Assembly (NCBI RefSeq): GCF_902686445.1 | Contig: NC_062217.1 | Span: 175,525,598-175,589,597, forward strand | Direction: 5' to 3' | From: Sciurus carolinensis | Taxonomy: Eukaryota > Chordata > Mammalia > Rodentia > Sciuridae | Length of the DNA stretch: 64,000 nt | Position numbers and translations under genes: made by a program | Notes under the pieces: generated by a model | Database searches by the model: none | What the model was told of the DNA's origin: nothing | What the model saw: only the letters and a program-made list of their open reading frames with translations | Shown here: positions 25,215 to 37,386 of the stretch, piece after piece | Layout: each line of letters starts with the position of its first letter | Numbering within the stretch: the stretch's first letter is position 1

Positions 25215-26090
25215 ATGAAAAGCAGGTTAGCAATCTCACTGGTGATCAAAGAAACTTCAAAGTGCTAATGCCATCTTGTTTATCTCTTGGATCAGAAAAG
25301 AAAAGAAACGAAATACTACTAACAGTGGAGGTGGGGGAGGACTTGGGGAGCACCTGCGTGCACTCCTGCAGAAAGTAAAACGGATCTCCCTGCCTGGCCA
25401 GCTCCGGCCAACAGGCCCTGCTGCGCACCTCCAGGCCCCCGCTCACTAGTCCGGCCTTATTTGTGTCTCCTTGTGTACTCTCAGGTTCCCCCTCTGGTCT
25501 AGTCGCCTCCGCACAGCAGGGACACACCAAGGGCTCCTCGCTATGTAGCTGTGCCCTGGACAGCGGGCCGCAGAGGCCCCTCTCCCACCCAGGGCGGCCA
25601 GCCACACCCATCCCAACACTCTGCTTGGGCCTCTGGCTTAGCTACGGCATTCCCGGCATTGTGTCCTAAGTTTAGACACATGCCCTGAGGTGGCTGTGCA
25701 AAGATGCTCACAGTAGGAAATTAAGTCAACAGGGAGAACTGCATACACACAGGGAGACGGCAAAGCAGTGATCTGCCCCGATGCGCCTCAAAATCACAGG
25801 GAGGCTCAAGGAGGCATGCAGTCTGAGACCACCCACACCATACCCACGCCCAGCAATTCAACCACAGGTCTTGAGGGACGGGTGGAGCCTTTTTTAGAGC
25901 ACCCACTGCATCTGCTACCCTGCTCAGGATGAAAAGGGCTATTGTGAACTTAGCCATCCATGCTTCAGACCTGCAAGACATCGATAGCATCTCGCTACAT
26001 AAAAAAGTAGGTTATGACACAACAGTACAGGGCGTGCAATCCCACTGCCATAAAAAATAAAGCAAAGGTGTGTTTCTATAGGTCAGTACG
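25215..26090 (+). repeat. Possible older L1 remnants, discontinuous
   Basis: Segments at 25,220-25,390 and 25,700-26,080 loosely follow the ORF2 order 'ggttagcaatctcactgg' ... 'gcaaagatgctcacagtagg'. The intervening part is GC-rich and unassigned. Weak support. Confidence 0.3.
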
Positions 26091-26099
26091 ACTGCGTCC

Positions 26100-28620
26100 A
26101 GATTCTGAAGAGGCTGGCAAGGGAACAGAAGCTCCTAGTGGAGACCTCATGGTGCACGGGTTACAAGGAACCTGGCAAAATGCACGTAAGTGAGAAAAAC
26201 AAAGTTTCTTTCTTTTTGCTTTCTAATTTTAAAAGCAATGGCTGGAGAATCAGGAAGCTCCTGTCCCATCTCGGTTCTCCCACCCAACAGCTCCCAGGAG
26301 GCATCTCACAGCCTCCAATGGCCTGGCTTCCTCCCAGCGTTCTGGGCCCAGCCACGACCTCTCCGTCATTAACTGCTCCTGGCTGTGAGCTAAGGCCACA
26401 GTGGGTCTGAGGCAAGTAGCCGCAGCCCCTCCAGGTTACTGGACGGATGGAAGGGTCCGGAGGCCCCTCAGCAGAGGGAAGTGAGGGGCTGCCAAGCCCT
26501 GCAGCTCTGTGGCAGAGCACAGAACAGGTTGCTAGTAGGTTCAGCCCCAGAAAGGAATGCCACACGGAGGGCCATGGGGTCTAAGGGAAGGGACAAGGAG
26601 CCCTGGTGTGAGGAAGAGAAGCGAAGCATTTCATTCGTGCCCCGGACACCTGCCAAGGAAGGGATACGGCTCTGGATTCCCCAGGGATTAGCAAGAACAG
26701 AGGATATTTAAGCTCTTACATGTCAAAACTATACTTTTTAGTTGAAATTTACCTGGCACTTAAATTGCCCTCCTATTTTTTTTACTGTTTTTTTTTAATA
26801 CCGATTTGATATATTAATTAGGTGTTTTAATCTAAAAAATTCATCAGAGGGCCTTGTATCACCATGGCAACTGTGCAGTTCCTATACAGGCAAGCCACCA
26901 GCACAGCACAGCCCCCGCCTGAAGCCTGGCTGCAGAGGGGCCAAGCCTGGGGGAGTGACTTCGCCTCCCAGAAACAGAGGCCCGGGCCATTCTCCCTGAA
27001 TGAGGCCTCCGCGCCTGTCCAGACCACATTGTGAATCCCCGGCCTTCACAGTCAGGGCACACGGTCCCCTTGGACAAGCATCATACCATGTCTCAAGCTG
27101 TCTGTGTTCTACCAACAGCACTGAAAAGTGACATGGAGAGTCACCCACCAGAGAATGTCCTCAGCTGCTGCCAGGGCCCAGTTAAACACCAGTGGTGTGT
27201 TCAGTGTGGGGATGTGTCCATGTGCCCAGTGGTGAGCCAGTGACAGTCATATACACAGACAGCAAGCATCTGTGAGCCAGCACCAATTAACCACCCCACA
27301 CAAACCCAGAACACTCCGTACCTCCGCCATCCTACTACAAGCAAATAAGGAGGTGGGAATGTGTAAAATAATTCTCAAATCAGACAGCGAGCACCATAAA
27401 CAGATCCTTTGCTCTCTTTGCCTTTTGAATGATCCTTGGATTCTGAGACACAACACACCGAACAAGCAGGGAAATTCTGCCCCAAGACGCGGAGGGCAGT
27501 GCTGCATCACATCTGTGCTCCACCTCCCCATCTGTGGCCCTGGAGATGGGGATAAGACAGTGGGTTGCACGGCTCCAGGCCGTCACCAGCAAGCACCGAG
27601 CACACGTGTCTCAGACCTTTTCTCAACCTGCAACCAGAAACCAGAGGCAGATCCGCTTTCTAATTAGCTCCTGCTTCACTCTGGGCTTTTTATACTTTGA
27701 ATATTGACGTTGAAAACAAAAACACAACCCAGGAAACGTTCACCACAGTGAGCTCTACTGTCCCAAAGCTCAGTACACAGGGACAGGCTACCCCAGAACA
27801 TCCTGTTTCTGACACTGCCCCAACAGAACCCTGCTCCCCTGCTGACCTCTTCCACGGAGGCCTGGGGAGCCCTGGCCAGCCACCCTACTCTGTTTCTGAG
27901 AAATGTGGGCAGGTGCATCCACACTGGCCTGAGGTCCTGCTGTAGTTTCCTATAGTGCTTAAATTATTTATTGGAAATAAATAGGCTGGGCTCTTGAACT
28001 GAGCTGTGCTCTAAAATTATAAAAAAAAAATCCATTATATCACTGCAGGCTGCCTACAAATGAAAATGCAGACTTTCAACTATTTTAAGAAAATGTCAAA
28101 AAAACATCAAATGTGTCATCATTGTACCATTTAAAATTATCTGCATGACATCTGTAGAAAAATAGCTATATGTTTGCATGTGAACTAAGCAGTGGCCCAA
28201 AGTGCCACTGCACAGTCACCTTTCCCATGCGTGCCGTCATAGGTCACAGAGCAGAGTCCCAGGAGGTGTGCCGTGCACAGCCAGCTCCTGTCACCTGTCA
28301 CCCCCAGCACCCACCTCAGTCAGGCCACTCAAGAGACAGTCTCCAGGTTGGCAGCTTTCCCTACAGGACTTCGCAGAACCCTGGTTCCCCAGAGGGCAGG
28401 TGTTTGCAGAAAGGCAAGGCCCTGGCTTCACAGCACAACCCAAAGCAAAACTGGGCATGCCACTGGCACTGCACGGTGACCCTGGAGACCCATGCCACCT
28501 GTAGGCAGGCATCTCACTTCTGCAAACTCGGCACACCACAGGAGAGTGCCTCCTGGAAAGGCGACGTACCACCAAGTCTGCACACTGCCCAAGGGAAAAT
28601 GAAACCTTAGATGCTCCCGA
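26100..28620. other. STK32C intron 1, unassigned, just inside the promoter CpG island
   Basis: No exon or known repeat was recognised. AT-rich patches occur at 26,740-26,850 and 27,940-28,180. The second is free of recognisable repeats and is a candidate non-coding conserved element. Confidence 0.4.
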
Positions 28621-28888
28621 CAGCGTCGCACCTAAGCCGAGAGCCGCCTGCCGCAAGCGCCCACCGACCCTCACCTAGCAGGGCCCGCACGACCCCGCTA
28701 CGCCCGCGGCGCAGCCACTGGACACGCAGGACCCGTGAGAGGATCTCAGACGCCATGCCCGAGTTTCCTCGGTAACCGAGACGCCGTCCCACCCAGGCAG
28801 CCACGGTGTCGGGACTCTAAGAATGTCACCTCCGCATCCCCCCTGCTAGAGCGCTTGGGGTCCCCACGCTGTCCCCGGTCGCACTCAC

Positions 28889-29153
28889 CGTCCTCCTTGT
28901 CGTCAAACACCGGCCTCCGCGCTGTGGACGCCGATATGGACGACATGGACATTCTCTTCTTCCACTTGCTCCACGGAAACAGGGGGCGCGGCTGCGCTCG
29001 GGCATCGCCCGCGTCCCGGGCCCGGGGCTGGCCCGCAGCGGGCAGCGGCAGGGCCGGGGGCGCGTCGGGGCCGGTTGGGCGCCCGCGGCCGGGGGGCGGT
29101 GACCCCGGGGGCGCCGTGGCGCTGCTGCCCCTGCGCTCCGCGCCGCTCCTCAT
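28889..29153 (-). CDS. STK32C: STK32C coding exon 1 (N-terminus of serine/threonine kinase 32C)
   Basis: Reading leftwards, an ATG at 29,153 opens 88 codons plus one base that match, from memory, the N-terminus of human STK32C (YANK3): it begins MRSGAERRGSS, continues with a Pro/Ala/Gly-rich segment, then a basic WSKWKKRM motif and ARRPVFDDKED. The exon ends at 28,889 with a perfect donor (GACG then GTGAGT), in phase 1 as expected for joining to the exon that starts the kinase domain. No kinase-domain motif was found further left, so those exons lie outside the window and the intron is at least 28.9 kb. The product is an AGC-like serine/threonine kinase; this exon holds only the low-complexity, probably disordered leader, which is extended relative to STK32A/B. 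The ATG has G at -3. Exon identity is seen by similarity; substrate and role cannot be read from this piece. Confidence 0.93.
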
Positions 29154-29313
29154 CTCCGGGCCTGGGTGCGCGCCGCGGCCGGAGCCCGGAGCATGGCCCT
29201 CCCGCCCGGCCGGGCGGGAGCGGGAGCCGGACGCGAGGGACCGGCAGCGCCCGCTTCGAGCTCAGCCTCGGCTCACGCTCGCCTGGACAGCGCACGGCCC
29301 CGCGGACTCGAGC

Positions 29314-29350
29314 TCCCGGGGCGGTCCGGGGCGGAGCGGGGCGGAGCCGA
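29314..29350. promoter_or_regulatory. Cluster of GC boxes (Sp1/KLF type) upstream of STK32C
   Basis: Three GGGGCGG cores occur within about 35 bp, roughly 160-200 bp upstream of the STK32C ATG. Such clusters are usual close to start sites of CpG-island promoters, so transcription may start near here. This is motif matching only. Confidence 0.45.
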
Positions 29351-29627
29351 ACCGAGGCGGAGACGGGCGCGGCCGGGAGGGGCCGGCGCAGGGCGCGGCG
29401 CGCGGAGCCGGGGCACGGGGTCTGGGGCCGAGCGTGTCCAGTCTGCGTGGGGGCCGCGGCTCCGCCGAGGAGGCGGGGACAAGAGCCGAGGAGCCCGGCT
29501 GCCTCGGAGGCCCGGAACGGCGGCGGGGAGCCTCCTCCAGAGTGCGGGACCGCGGGGGCTCTGGGGTTCCCTCGGGCCTTCCACCCCCACTGCCTTCGTG
29601 GAAAACAGCCGCTCGGAGACTCTTGCC

Positions 29628-29638
29628 AGCCAATCGGG
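29628..29638. promoter_or_regulatory. NF-Y-type CCAAT box
   Basis: The sequence AGCCAATCGGG carries a full CCAAT pentamer with flanks favoured by NF-Y. It lies about 475 bp upstream of the STK32C ATG, inside the CpG island. NF-Y sites work in either orientation. Binding is an inference. Confidence 0.45.
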
Positions 29639-29959
29639 GGAACCTCAGACTTCAGCCTGCGACCTGGCGCTTTGGGAGGCCAGGCTAGGGGACGGCGGGA
29701 AGCGTCCACGCGGGGCCGGGCCGGGGTGCGGGCCAGCTCGCGCAGGCGGGCGGCGTGGGCCAGGCGCGATCCCGCTCTGCGGCTGCAGGTGGCGCGCGAG
29801 CGCGGGCCCCTGGAGGATGGGGTGGGGGCGGGGCCTGGGCGTCGGCACCGCCCCGCGCCGAAGGCCCTGACCCTGGTTGCGCGCGCGCGCGTCCGGTGTC
29901 GAGGCTCAGCACGTGCGCTCGCGCTGGCGGGTTCCGTGCGCTGGATCCTCTCCCATCGT

Positions 29960-31000
29960 GGTCCATCCGGTACGGTTCTCCCGGGTCTGCACCCCCGTGG
30001 AACTGTGCATCCATATCGTCCAGGGTCCCACGACCTTACGGAAATCCTACAGGGATCTCCTTACTGACGTCTGGGCTCTGCATGACCTTTGCAGTTATTT
30101 CAGAAGCTTGGGGCGCGGATTGGCCTCGGTGCATCTCTGCTCCTTTGCAAAGTCAGAACGAGACTGTGAGAATAAAGCACTCAGCATTTGAGAGGCGGCT
30201 CTTTCCCAAGTGCCTACCTGCCTGCTCCTAATGCCTTGTCACTGTGGAATCAGTTGTCTGGCTTTTGGAAGCCTCCACCTCCTTAGGTTCTGCCTTGGAC
30301 CAGGCCACAAAACACCCCGTTCTGTCCAACCTGCATAAAGCCCTAGTAGGGCCCTTCCTACTGCCTCCACAAGGAACAGCTGATGCCCTCCCGGGGGTCA
30401 GGTCCCACTTCCTCACACAGTTCCTAACCTGGGCTCTGCCCTTCCTACACCTTTGAAATTCATTGTGGCCACCTAACCTGCATGACCAAAGAGCCCCAAG
30501 CCAAGTTAGGTGCTGCCTCCCAGTCAGGAAGCAGAATCACCCATAGGGAAACTGAACAGCACCTGAAAGAGTGCTGGACCTAAGTCTTGGGGTTCCTTCA
30601 CAGGTCCTTGGGAAGGAAGAGGGACCAGCTGGCATGCTGAATCAGAGCACAACCCTCCAACTGACTGGGTCGCCCCTATACCCAGCCACAGTGCAGGACC
30701 CAAAGATTTACAGGATCAGCTGAGGAGAGCCAGGCTGAGAAAGGGGTGTGCAGGCTGCTGCGCCCGAGAGTGCATTATGACTAGGGACCCTCCAAGGCAC
30801 AGTTCTAGGGACCTGAGGGGAACTGAGGCTGGGGCAGGCTGAATGAATGGAAGGCAGCAGGGAAACCAACAAAGGGCCTCAAGCTGCTTGGCAGTGCCCA
30901 GGGTGTCAGCCTGCACAGCACACACTCCTGAATCCAAAATCTCATCTTAATGTTCTTGGCTCACAAGTCCCAAGGCTCCTGGCTAAATCAGGCACAGTAG
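29960..31000. other. Intergenic sequence between STK32C and the Tigger fossil
   Basis: Non-repetitive sequence of declining GC content. Open frames are of background length. No promoter-like or exon-like structure beyond the edge of the CpG island. Confidence 0.45.
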
Positions 31001-31004
31001 TACT

Positions 31005-31665
31005 CCCATCTGCAGTCACACTTACTGTGGTTTCTGTTGCCCTCAATCATTTGCTGTCTGAAAATATTAAATAGGAAATTCCAGAATAAGCAGTTCATAG
31101 GCTCGAAATTGGGCATCATTCTGAGCAGTATGAAACCTCTCCCCATGTCACTCCTACTTGCCCAGGACTTGAACTACCCATGTCCAGCGTGTCCATGCTG
31201 TATATACCATCCTCCCCTTAGCCACCTGGCAGCTGTTTTGGATAGCAGGTAGAAGGTCCAGGTATTGCAGAGTTTGTGCTCAGTGACCTTTACCATAATA
31301 ATGACTTTAAAATACAAGAGTAGTGGTGCTGGCAATTTGGACATACTTAAGAGAAGCTATAAAGTGCTTCCTGTAAGTAAAAACTGAAAGTTAAATAGAA
31401 TAAAAGTATGCTGAGGTGCTGAAATCTAGGTGAAAGTGAATCTTCTAACCATGAGATTGTGAAGGAGGGAGAGAAAGGCATGCTGGTTTTGCCCTCACAC
31501 CTCAGTTGGCCACAGTGCCACCAGCATCTGAGGGTGCTCACTTGGTCGAGAATGGAGGCGTTAAACACGTGTATGTGTAGAAAACAACAGCGCATCCTCG
31601 GTTTCAGGCATCGACGGGGGTCTTGGGATGTGTCCTCTGACCAGTGGGGACAGCTGTGGGGGCAG
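31005..31665 (+). mobile_element. Tigger-type (pogo-like) DNA transposon fossil
   Basis: The left part follows Tigger non-coding sequence ('gaaaatattaaataggaaattccag', 'tccagcgtgtccatgctgtat'). It then enters a decayed transposase start at about 31,310-31,510: the DNA still resembles a KSSDAGN..KR..KVLP stretch but is broken by stops and frame shifts. The right part, 'tttcaggcatcgacggggg' with 'tcttgggatgtgtcc', matches a Tigger terminal region. Most of the transposase is missing, so this is an internally deleted, inactive copy of the Tc1/mariner superfamily. Confidence 0.78.
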
Positions 31666-31669
31666 ACTC

Positions 31670-34600
31670 TGGCTGTGATCCATCCTGAGGTAAGATACCT
31701 CTGGATCTGTGGGCCTGGAATCCAGAAAACAAGTTATCTGCTCCCAAGCTGAAAGGGGACAGGATAAGACACATTTCCATTCCAAAGGGAGATGCACGAA
31801 TCCAAGAGCTGCCAGCCCCAGGCAAGGTGGAACCCAGCAGGGGCAGTTCTACCGCGTTCCAGGCCTGAGGAGACCCCTGTAGCTCTGCACTCTCCTCTCT
31901 GGGCCACAGGCCCCCCCAGCCGTCTCTGGCTCTTCCTCACTGAGGTTCTCCCTTTCTCGGGAAGCATAGCACACAGTTGCACCCCATTGCCTGCTCACAG
32001 TCTCAGGAGTCTGGCGGTCCTCCCTCACTTTGCCCTGAGTCTCCCTTTCGGTCCAAGCTGGCCACCTTTCTGCTGATTGAACATTCCCAAAAACCTGGTG
32101 AGGCTCCCGCGTAGACTGAAGAGCACTCCACAGGTCTTTGTGGATGCCTGTCTCCATGGCGTCGAGTGAAGTTGGGGCTCCAGCCCAGACTCACCCTCAG
32201 CCCCACTGAGCCTGCCTTCCCAAAAGCAAGCTTCCTGATGTCACCATCCTTTGCAACTGAGCTACGCAAAGAACCTCCAGTATAATTACATGCTAGTTTA
32301 TGTCTGCTTAGCAGATCTTCTTTACCTTATCTCTTTCCTCTTACATTTTATGATAAGCAGCAGGAGGACAGCAGCCCACACCTTCAACACTTTACCTGAA
32401 ATCTCCTCAGCTAGAGATACACGTTCCTCAACTGCAAGTTCGGCCATCCACCCAACAGAGCTCAAGTCAGTCCTGTTTCCTGCTGCTTTTTTACTGGGAA
32501 TCTTTTCCTCCAGTTTCTAATAACATTCCTCATTTCCACCTGTCCTAACCAGTAGCATCCTCCTTGTCTGTATTTCTACTAATCCTCTCTTCCAGGTCTT
32601 TCAGCTGACTGGCAGCAGCCCACCTGGATCATCGAGAATCATCTCCTTAAAGTTGACTGGTCATAGACGGTAGTTGTACCTACAAAATACCTTCACAGAA
32701 ATACCCAGACTAGTGCTTGACTAAGCAACACCCAGACAAGTTCACACCTAAAACCAACTCCTGCCTGTTAAAGGAACACTTGCAAGGAGGGGCACTTTGT
32801 GATTCAGATACAGGCACTTGGGCAACACAGATGAGGCCAAGGACGTTGCGCCCTTCCCATAGACGCACCCTTGTCTCCTGAAGGAATCAGTCTTCCCTTG
32901 CACACAGCTACTCAATGACCGGCTGGGACAGACGCCACTCAACTAATGCCACTTCTGGACCCACCAAGACCAGCCTCTTCCCTCCAGGCCATGAGCAGAT
33001 CAGATGGCAGGTAGTAGGGAGCCATTTTTCTCCTCATGATAATTCCTGTATCTCTGACCTAATTTAGGTTTGTCTAGACAATTCAATCTCTACTGCTAAC
33101 CAGAACAGAGCATGAGTGTACAGGTGCCTCGATGCCAGGCTCTGGGAGTCCTCATTTACTCCCCTCCTTACTGCTGCTGCCCTTGCTTCAGTTTTACCAG
33201 TTTGGGTCCAAAGCATCTGGTTTGAGGCCAGGTTGACACGAAGCGCCAGGCTCTGGCTCAGGGCGCAGCTCCCCGGCAGGGCCAAGCATGAGTTGCTGCA
33301 GGCAGCGCTTGTCTCCTCCTGATGGAGAAGCCTGAGCCTCACCAGGCTGCATCCATGTGCAACTAGGTTCGAGCTCCTCAGTGGCCAGGATCCTGCCCTC
33401 ATGGCTGCCCTTTCAAAAGCAAACCCTGACTCAAGTGAAGCTGTCCACATCCTCTCCTTGGGCACCTGATGGATTCAGAGATCTTCAGCGTCCGCAGCAT
33501 CATGTCTTCCATGGAGAAGGTTGGGTGGTTGGGGGTGTAGCTGCAGGGAGCCGGGGGAGTCTGTCCCCACCGGCAGCGAAGCATGGCAGAATTGATCAAG
33601 CTGCATCCACAGACTGTCCTCAGGAAGACGTACTCCTGCTTTAAGTTAAACCTAAACTGCAAAATCCGCCCCTGGGCTTGTCCAGCGTGACAACCATGTG
33701 GACAGGAGCAGTTTGGAGAACCCTCCTTCTCGCCTCCAGCACTGCTGTTGCTCCTGAGGCAGTTCCACACAAATACTCTGGAAATCTTTAGGAAAAGGGG
33801 CCGATTCTCTGCATCTTCTAGATTTGGTAGTCCTCAATCCTCTTTTCAAAATAGGCTTACTGTCTTCAGAGCAGTCTTATTCATTTTTGAAGCCATGAAA
33901 CTCAGGCGAGTTCTGCCTTTTCGGGTGTTGAGGAAGTCCTGTTTCCACCGGTCTCTGCTGGGAATTCCCCATTAGAAGCTCTTGTGGGAAGTTTCCCCAG
34001 AGAAGCAGGACCATCATGCCTCCAAGGTCAAGGGCAGATCCCACAGGACTGATCTGTGTGCCGAGACAGACTCAGTCCAGCATCCAACCCAGGTGGGAAG
34101 GTGCCCTGCAGGGCCAGGGACACACTCAGCTCAGAGCCTGCCCAGTACGGAGGCACCTGTAGGAGCACAGGTATGGGGGCCAGGGCCTCAGTGGCACTGC
34201 TGTGCCTGCTCCAGCCTGGCCTCCTGGGTTCCATGGGTGTCTGCCCCTGGCCCACAGATGCCCCTGCTCTGGTTGAGCTCTCCTAATATTGTGAGCTATG
34301 CTGCTTCCATGGTTCTGGAAAGGGTCCCTGAGGAGATATCTCTTCTTTATGTTAGAACCTTGCTGTGGTGGGAGGATCCCGAACCTGTCCTCTACGCTGC
34401 CCTCCGCTGCCCGCCTACCAGCAGGCAGGGCACAGTAGCTTACTTGCGACCTCCCTTGTCCTCAGTTCCTTCCATCAAAATCAGGGTAGCACCCCAACTT
34501 ACTGGCATCACAGAGAGGACTGCTTGATGCCGGACTCTGCGCTCCTCCCCCGCCTGCTCACTGCCTGTGCTCAGCCATCCACCACAGACTGGAGGGGCCA

Positions 34601-34830
34601 TCCAGGGCCAGGCATGAAGCTGGTGCCTGTCGGAGCCGCAGGGTCCACAGATGTGCAGCTAACGCTCCTGCTGTCCCCAGTGCTTCTCTTCTTGTCATGG
34701 AGCAGCGGGTGCAGGCAAGAGGGTCCATGTAAGGACACGCTCCGAAGTGGTCCCAACCAGCTCCATCCTGTGCCCACCACCTGCCCCCATCCAAGTGACC
34801 ACCCGTCCTCTGACCCTCTGGCTGCCATCT
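31670..34830. other. Intergenic, unassigned
   Basis: No gene, SINE or LTR was recognised. Open frames up to 181 codons (33,982-34,527) show no family motifs and no exon signals. Confidence 0.4.
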
Positions 34831-34839
34831 TACGTGCCA

Positions 34840-35125
34840 CAGGTCCAGTGGCCTAAACACACCATCTGTTTCCTTGTGGTTCTGGAGGCTGTGAGCATGA
34901 TCCAGATGTGGCAGGCTCCTGCCTGAGGCCTCTCCTCGGCACATAAAGGGTGTCTTCTCTGATCCTCACACAGCATGTCAGTGTCCCAGTCTTCTCTTCT
35001 TAGGAGGAGTCCAGTGCTCTTGGATTAGGGCCCACCCACGGGACCACACAGTACTTTAAGGAACATTTAATGGCCCTGTTTCCAAATAGAGTCTTACAGA
35101 GAAGCACAGGGACCCCAACATAAGG
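34840..35125 (-). repeat. MLT1-type (ERVL-MaLR) LTR
   Basis: In reverse orientation it shows MLT1 landmarks in order: 'tggttctggaggctg', 'ctgaggcctctc', 'cagtcttctcttcttagg', 'cttggattagggcccaccc' and 'gccctgtttccaaata'. An old solo LTR with no coding remnant. Confidence 0.75.
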
Positions 35126-35712
35126 ACAGAGGCTGTCCCTGACCAAGTCCCCCAGGTCCTCTAAGCCCTGCTGGATTCAGCCTCTACCTGGGCCCATAAA
35201 TACTGGAACATCCACCCACACGGCTTCTAGCATCCCACAGCTTCGTTCTCAGCTTGCCTGGGAACCCCAAGTCTGCCAAAGGAGTTTCGTCTGTCTCTGC
35301 AGCACCTGCAAACAGCCCTGGCTCCCAACTCTGTGGAGACAGAAGCCTGGTGTCCATGAGGGCCAGAGAACAAACCCAGCCCAGCCTCACATGGACCAAG
35401 CCCCTTTCCCTCTTTGGACTGAGCCTGGCTTGCCTGCACCCACCCCTCACTCCTCCTCTGCAGCCCCCTCCCTGCAAATCCAAGCTGAGTTTATGCTAGA
35501 CTCTTCCTTGCTGCAACAGTGACTAGTACTGACCCTGTGCTGCTCCTCTAACTATGCCTGGCCTTGTTTGCCTTTGACAGCATGAATCTGGGGCAGCCAG
35601 CTCAGTCTGTAACACCCACCCTGTGCAGTCCCATCCATCTCCTGCCTTACCTCTCCCCAGCCTTGGGTTGTGGGATGTCCCCTTGACATTTTTTCTTCTT
35701 TATTTTTATTTA

Positions 35713-35792
35713 GTGTGGTCCTGGGGATGGAACCCGGGGCCTTGCATGTGCCAGGCAAGGACTCTACCACTGAACCACATCCCCAGCCCGAT
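35713..35792 (-). repeat. ID-type SINE, reverse orientation
   Basis: On the minus strand it reads GGGCTGGGGATGTGGTTC, AGTGGTAGAGTCCTTGCC, TGGCACATGCAAGGCCC and GGGTTCCATCCCCAGGACC. This is the tRNA-derived SINE unit typical of squirrels, followed by an A-rich tail (T-rich on the plus strand, 35,690-35,712). Confidence 0.9.
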
Positions 35793-35799
35793 TTCTTCA

Positions 35800-36630
35800 T
35801 TTCAGAATTTTACCTTACATTCTGTCCCTTAGTTCTGCTTGGCCTTCAATGTCACAAAGATAGAGAGGTCTCTGGCAACTCGTCTTACTCTGCTAACACC
35901 GTCTCCAAGGTCCCCTCCAGGTTGTTCCTGGCTTCCCAAGTGGCTGTGAGATGCACCACCCTCGGACTGCACGCAGTCCTTGCCTTGGCAGTTTAGTTTG
36001 TTTTCTCATGTTTTTGTTTTTTGCCAAAGTGCATGACCTTGCTGTGGACACCTTTAGACACAGGTACCAGTACATGTCTCCACTGGCTCCTTTAGAGAGC
36101 GTGGGGCCCACTGGGGTCACTGCCCTACACAGGAGTTCCGGGGTCTTTCAAGTCCCCACTTTCCAGCAGAGGGACCTGTGAACTCACCAACACATGGGGA
36201 TTATCAGGCTTCTTGTTCTGCCATATGAGTGCAAGATGATGTCTCACTTTGAATAAAATCATATTTTCCTGGTAGCTGGTAAAGTAGAACATCTATTTAT
36301 GTATTTGTTGGCCATTTCTTTGTTTCCCTATTATGAGTTGTTGGCTCATATTTAAACATCTATTATTTTGATCAGTTGCCTGAAGCTCAAGCAGAGAAAG
36401 GCCCTCTGCCCAGCCTGGGGCCATGAGTCCCAGTGGCATGGCAGAACATCCACTCTGACCCTGACCATGGCACGCAGCCAGGAAAGCCCAAGAAGGAGAC
36501 AGTGCAAAGCCCGGCCTGCCCTGCAGGCCTCCATTCCAGTTGCAGTGCTGAGAGGTAGGTAACAGGGCCAGTGCCAGTGTCAGCACATGAAACAGCCCTT
36601 ATGAAATAAGCAAACGAAGCGGAGTTTAGG
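35800..36630. other. Intergenic, unassigned
   Basis: No gene or recognisable repeat. Contains one weak CTCF-like motif (36,163-36,176). Confidence 0.4.
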
Positions 36631-36639
36631 ATGAGTACG

Positions 36640-37360
36640 TTCAGGAATCACATGGTGGATAAAGAAAGAAAACAGCAACAAAAGTTAAAAAGATTATAAA
36701 ACAATAACTGAAGACAAAATAAAAACAAATGAATACAAAAAAAGAAAATTAGAACTGTAAAATGAAGTGACTAAAAAAACCCAACACCTCAGCAGATGAA
36801 ATTCAAAGTCTGATTGGACACCAGAGGAGATGTTCAGTGAACAGTCCACCCAGAGCCCAGACAGCAGGGTGGTTGTGAGGTGTGGAGAACAGACAGATAG
36901 GCGTCCACCAACTTGGGAATCAAGGTCAGGGAGGAGAGATGTGATGATGGGAAGGCCGAGAAGGGCCCAGAACCGAGGGCACAGATCTCAGAAGGGACAC
37001 ATCAAGTGCCAGGCAGCATCACATGAATTTGTACTCAGAAACACTGTAATGAAATTCCAGAACAGGACGAAGCAAGGAAAGACAGGTTTCCTGCACCTGA
37101 ACGGCAATTAGTCTGAGCAGCAGCCAGGGACTAATGTCTTAAACATTCTGATGGAAAGTAGGGGTCAACAAGGAACTCTGCACCAGCTAAACAATCACTG
37201 AAGAATTAGATCTAAACGAAACCTTGGTACATTCACAGACTTAGATCTGCCCACATGCACGTGCCAAAAGAAGTACCAAAGGTGGTGTTGCAGCTGAAGA
37301 AAAAGTGAGGACAGAAAATGGCAAAATGTTACTAAATATAACTATTGACTACAAAAATCT
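36640..37360 (+). repeat. Probable old L1-related fragment
   Basis: A-rich sequence with a run of lysine-type codons, then 'caggcagcatcacatgaat', 'gaaattccagaacagg' and 'aacaatcactgaagaatta', which loosely follows L1 sequence. It ends just before a 22-T run. Decayed, so assignment is tentative. Confidence 0.4.
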
Positions 37361-37364
37361 AGTG

Positions 37365-37386
37365 TTTTTTTTTTTTTTTTTTTTTT
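37365..37386. repeat. Poly-T tract, 22 nt
   Basis: An uninterrupted T22 homopolymer with no retroelement body recognised on its right side. Confidence 0.9.

Larger units (their letters stand above)
28620..29960 (-). promoter_or_regulatory. STK32C: CpG island / STK32C promoter region
   Basis: A dense CpG- and GC-rich block covers STK32C exon 1 and about 800 bp upstream of its ATG. It contains repeated GC boxes (GGGGCGG-type, clustered near 29,315-29,350), an NF-Y-type CCAAT site and an alternating GC run at about 29,879-29,890. There is no obvious TATA box, which fits a dispersed CpG-island promoter. The exact start site cannot be placed from sequence. Long open frames on both strands here are a by-product of stop-poor GC-rich sequence. 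Confidence 0.8.

Noticed and set aside
1..28880. Search for STK32C kinase-domain exons left of exon 1
   Set aside because: No minus-strand frame contained the glycine loop, the catalytic HRD or the DFN/DFG-type motifs. The interval is therefore treated as intron 1.
28735..30067. Plus-strand open frames of 317 and 330 codons across the STK32C CpG island
   Set aside because: Gly/Arg/Pro/Ala-rich translations in stop-poor CpG sequence, overlapping STK32C exon 1 antisense, with no family motif.
36163..36176. CTCF-like CCAGCAGAGGGACC
   Set aside because: Departs from the GGC core, and a single isolated copy gives little support.
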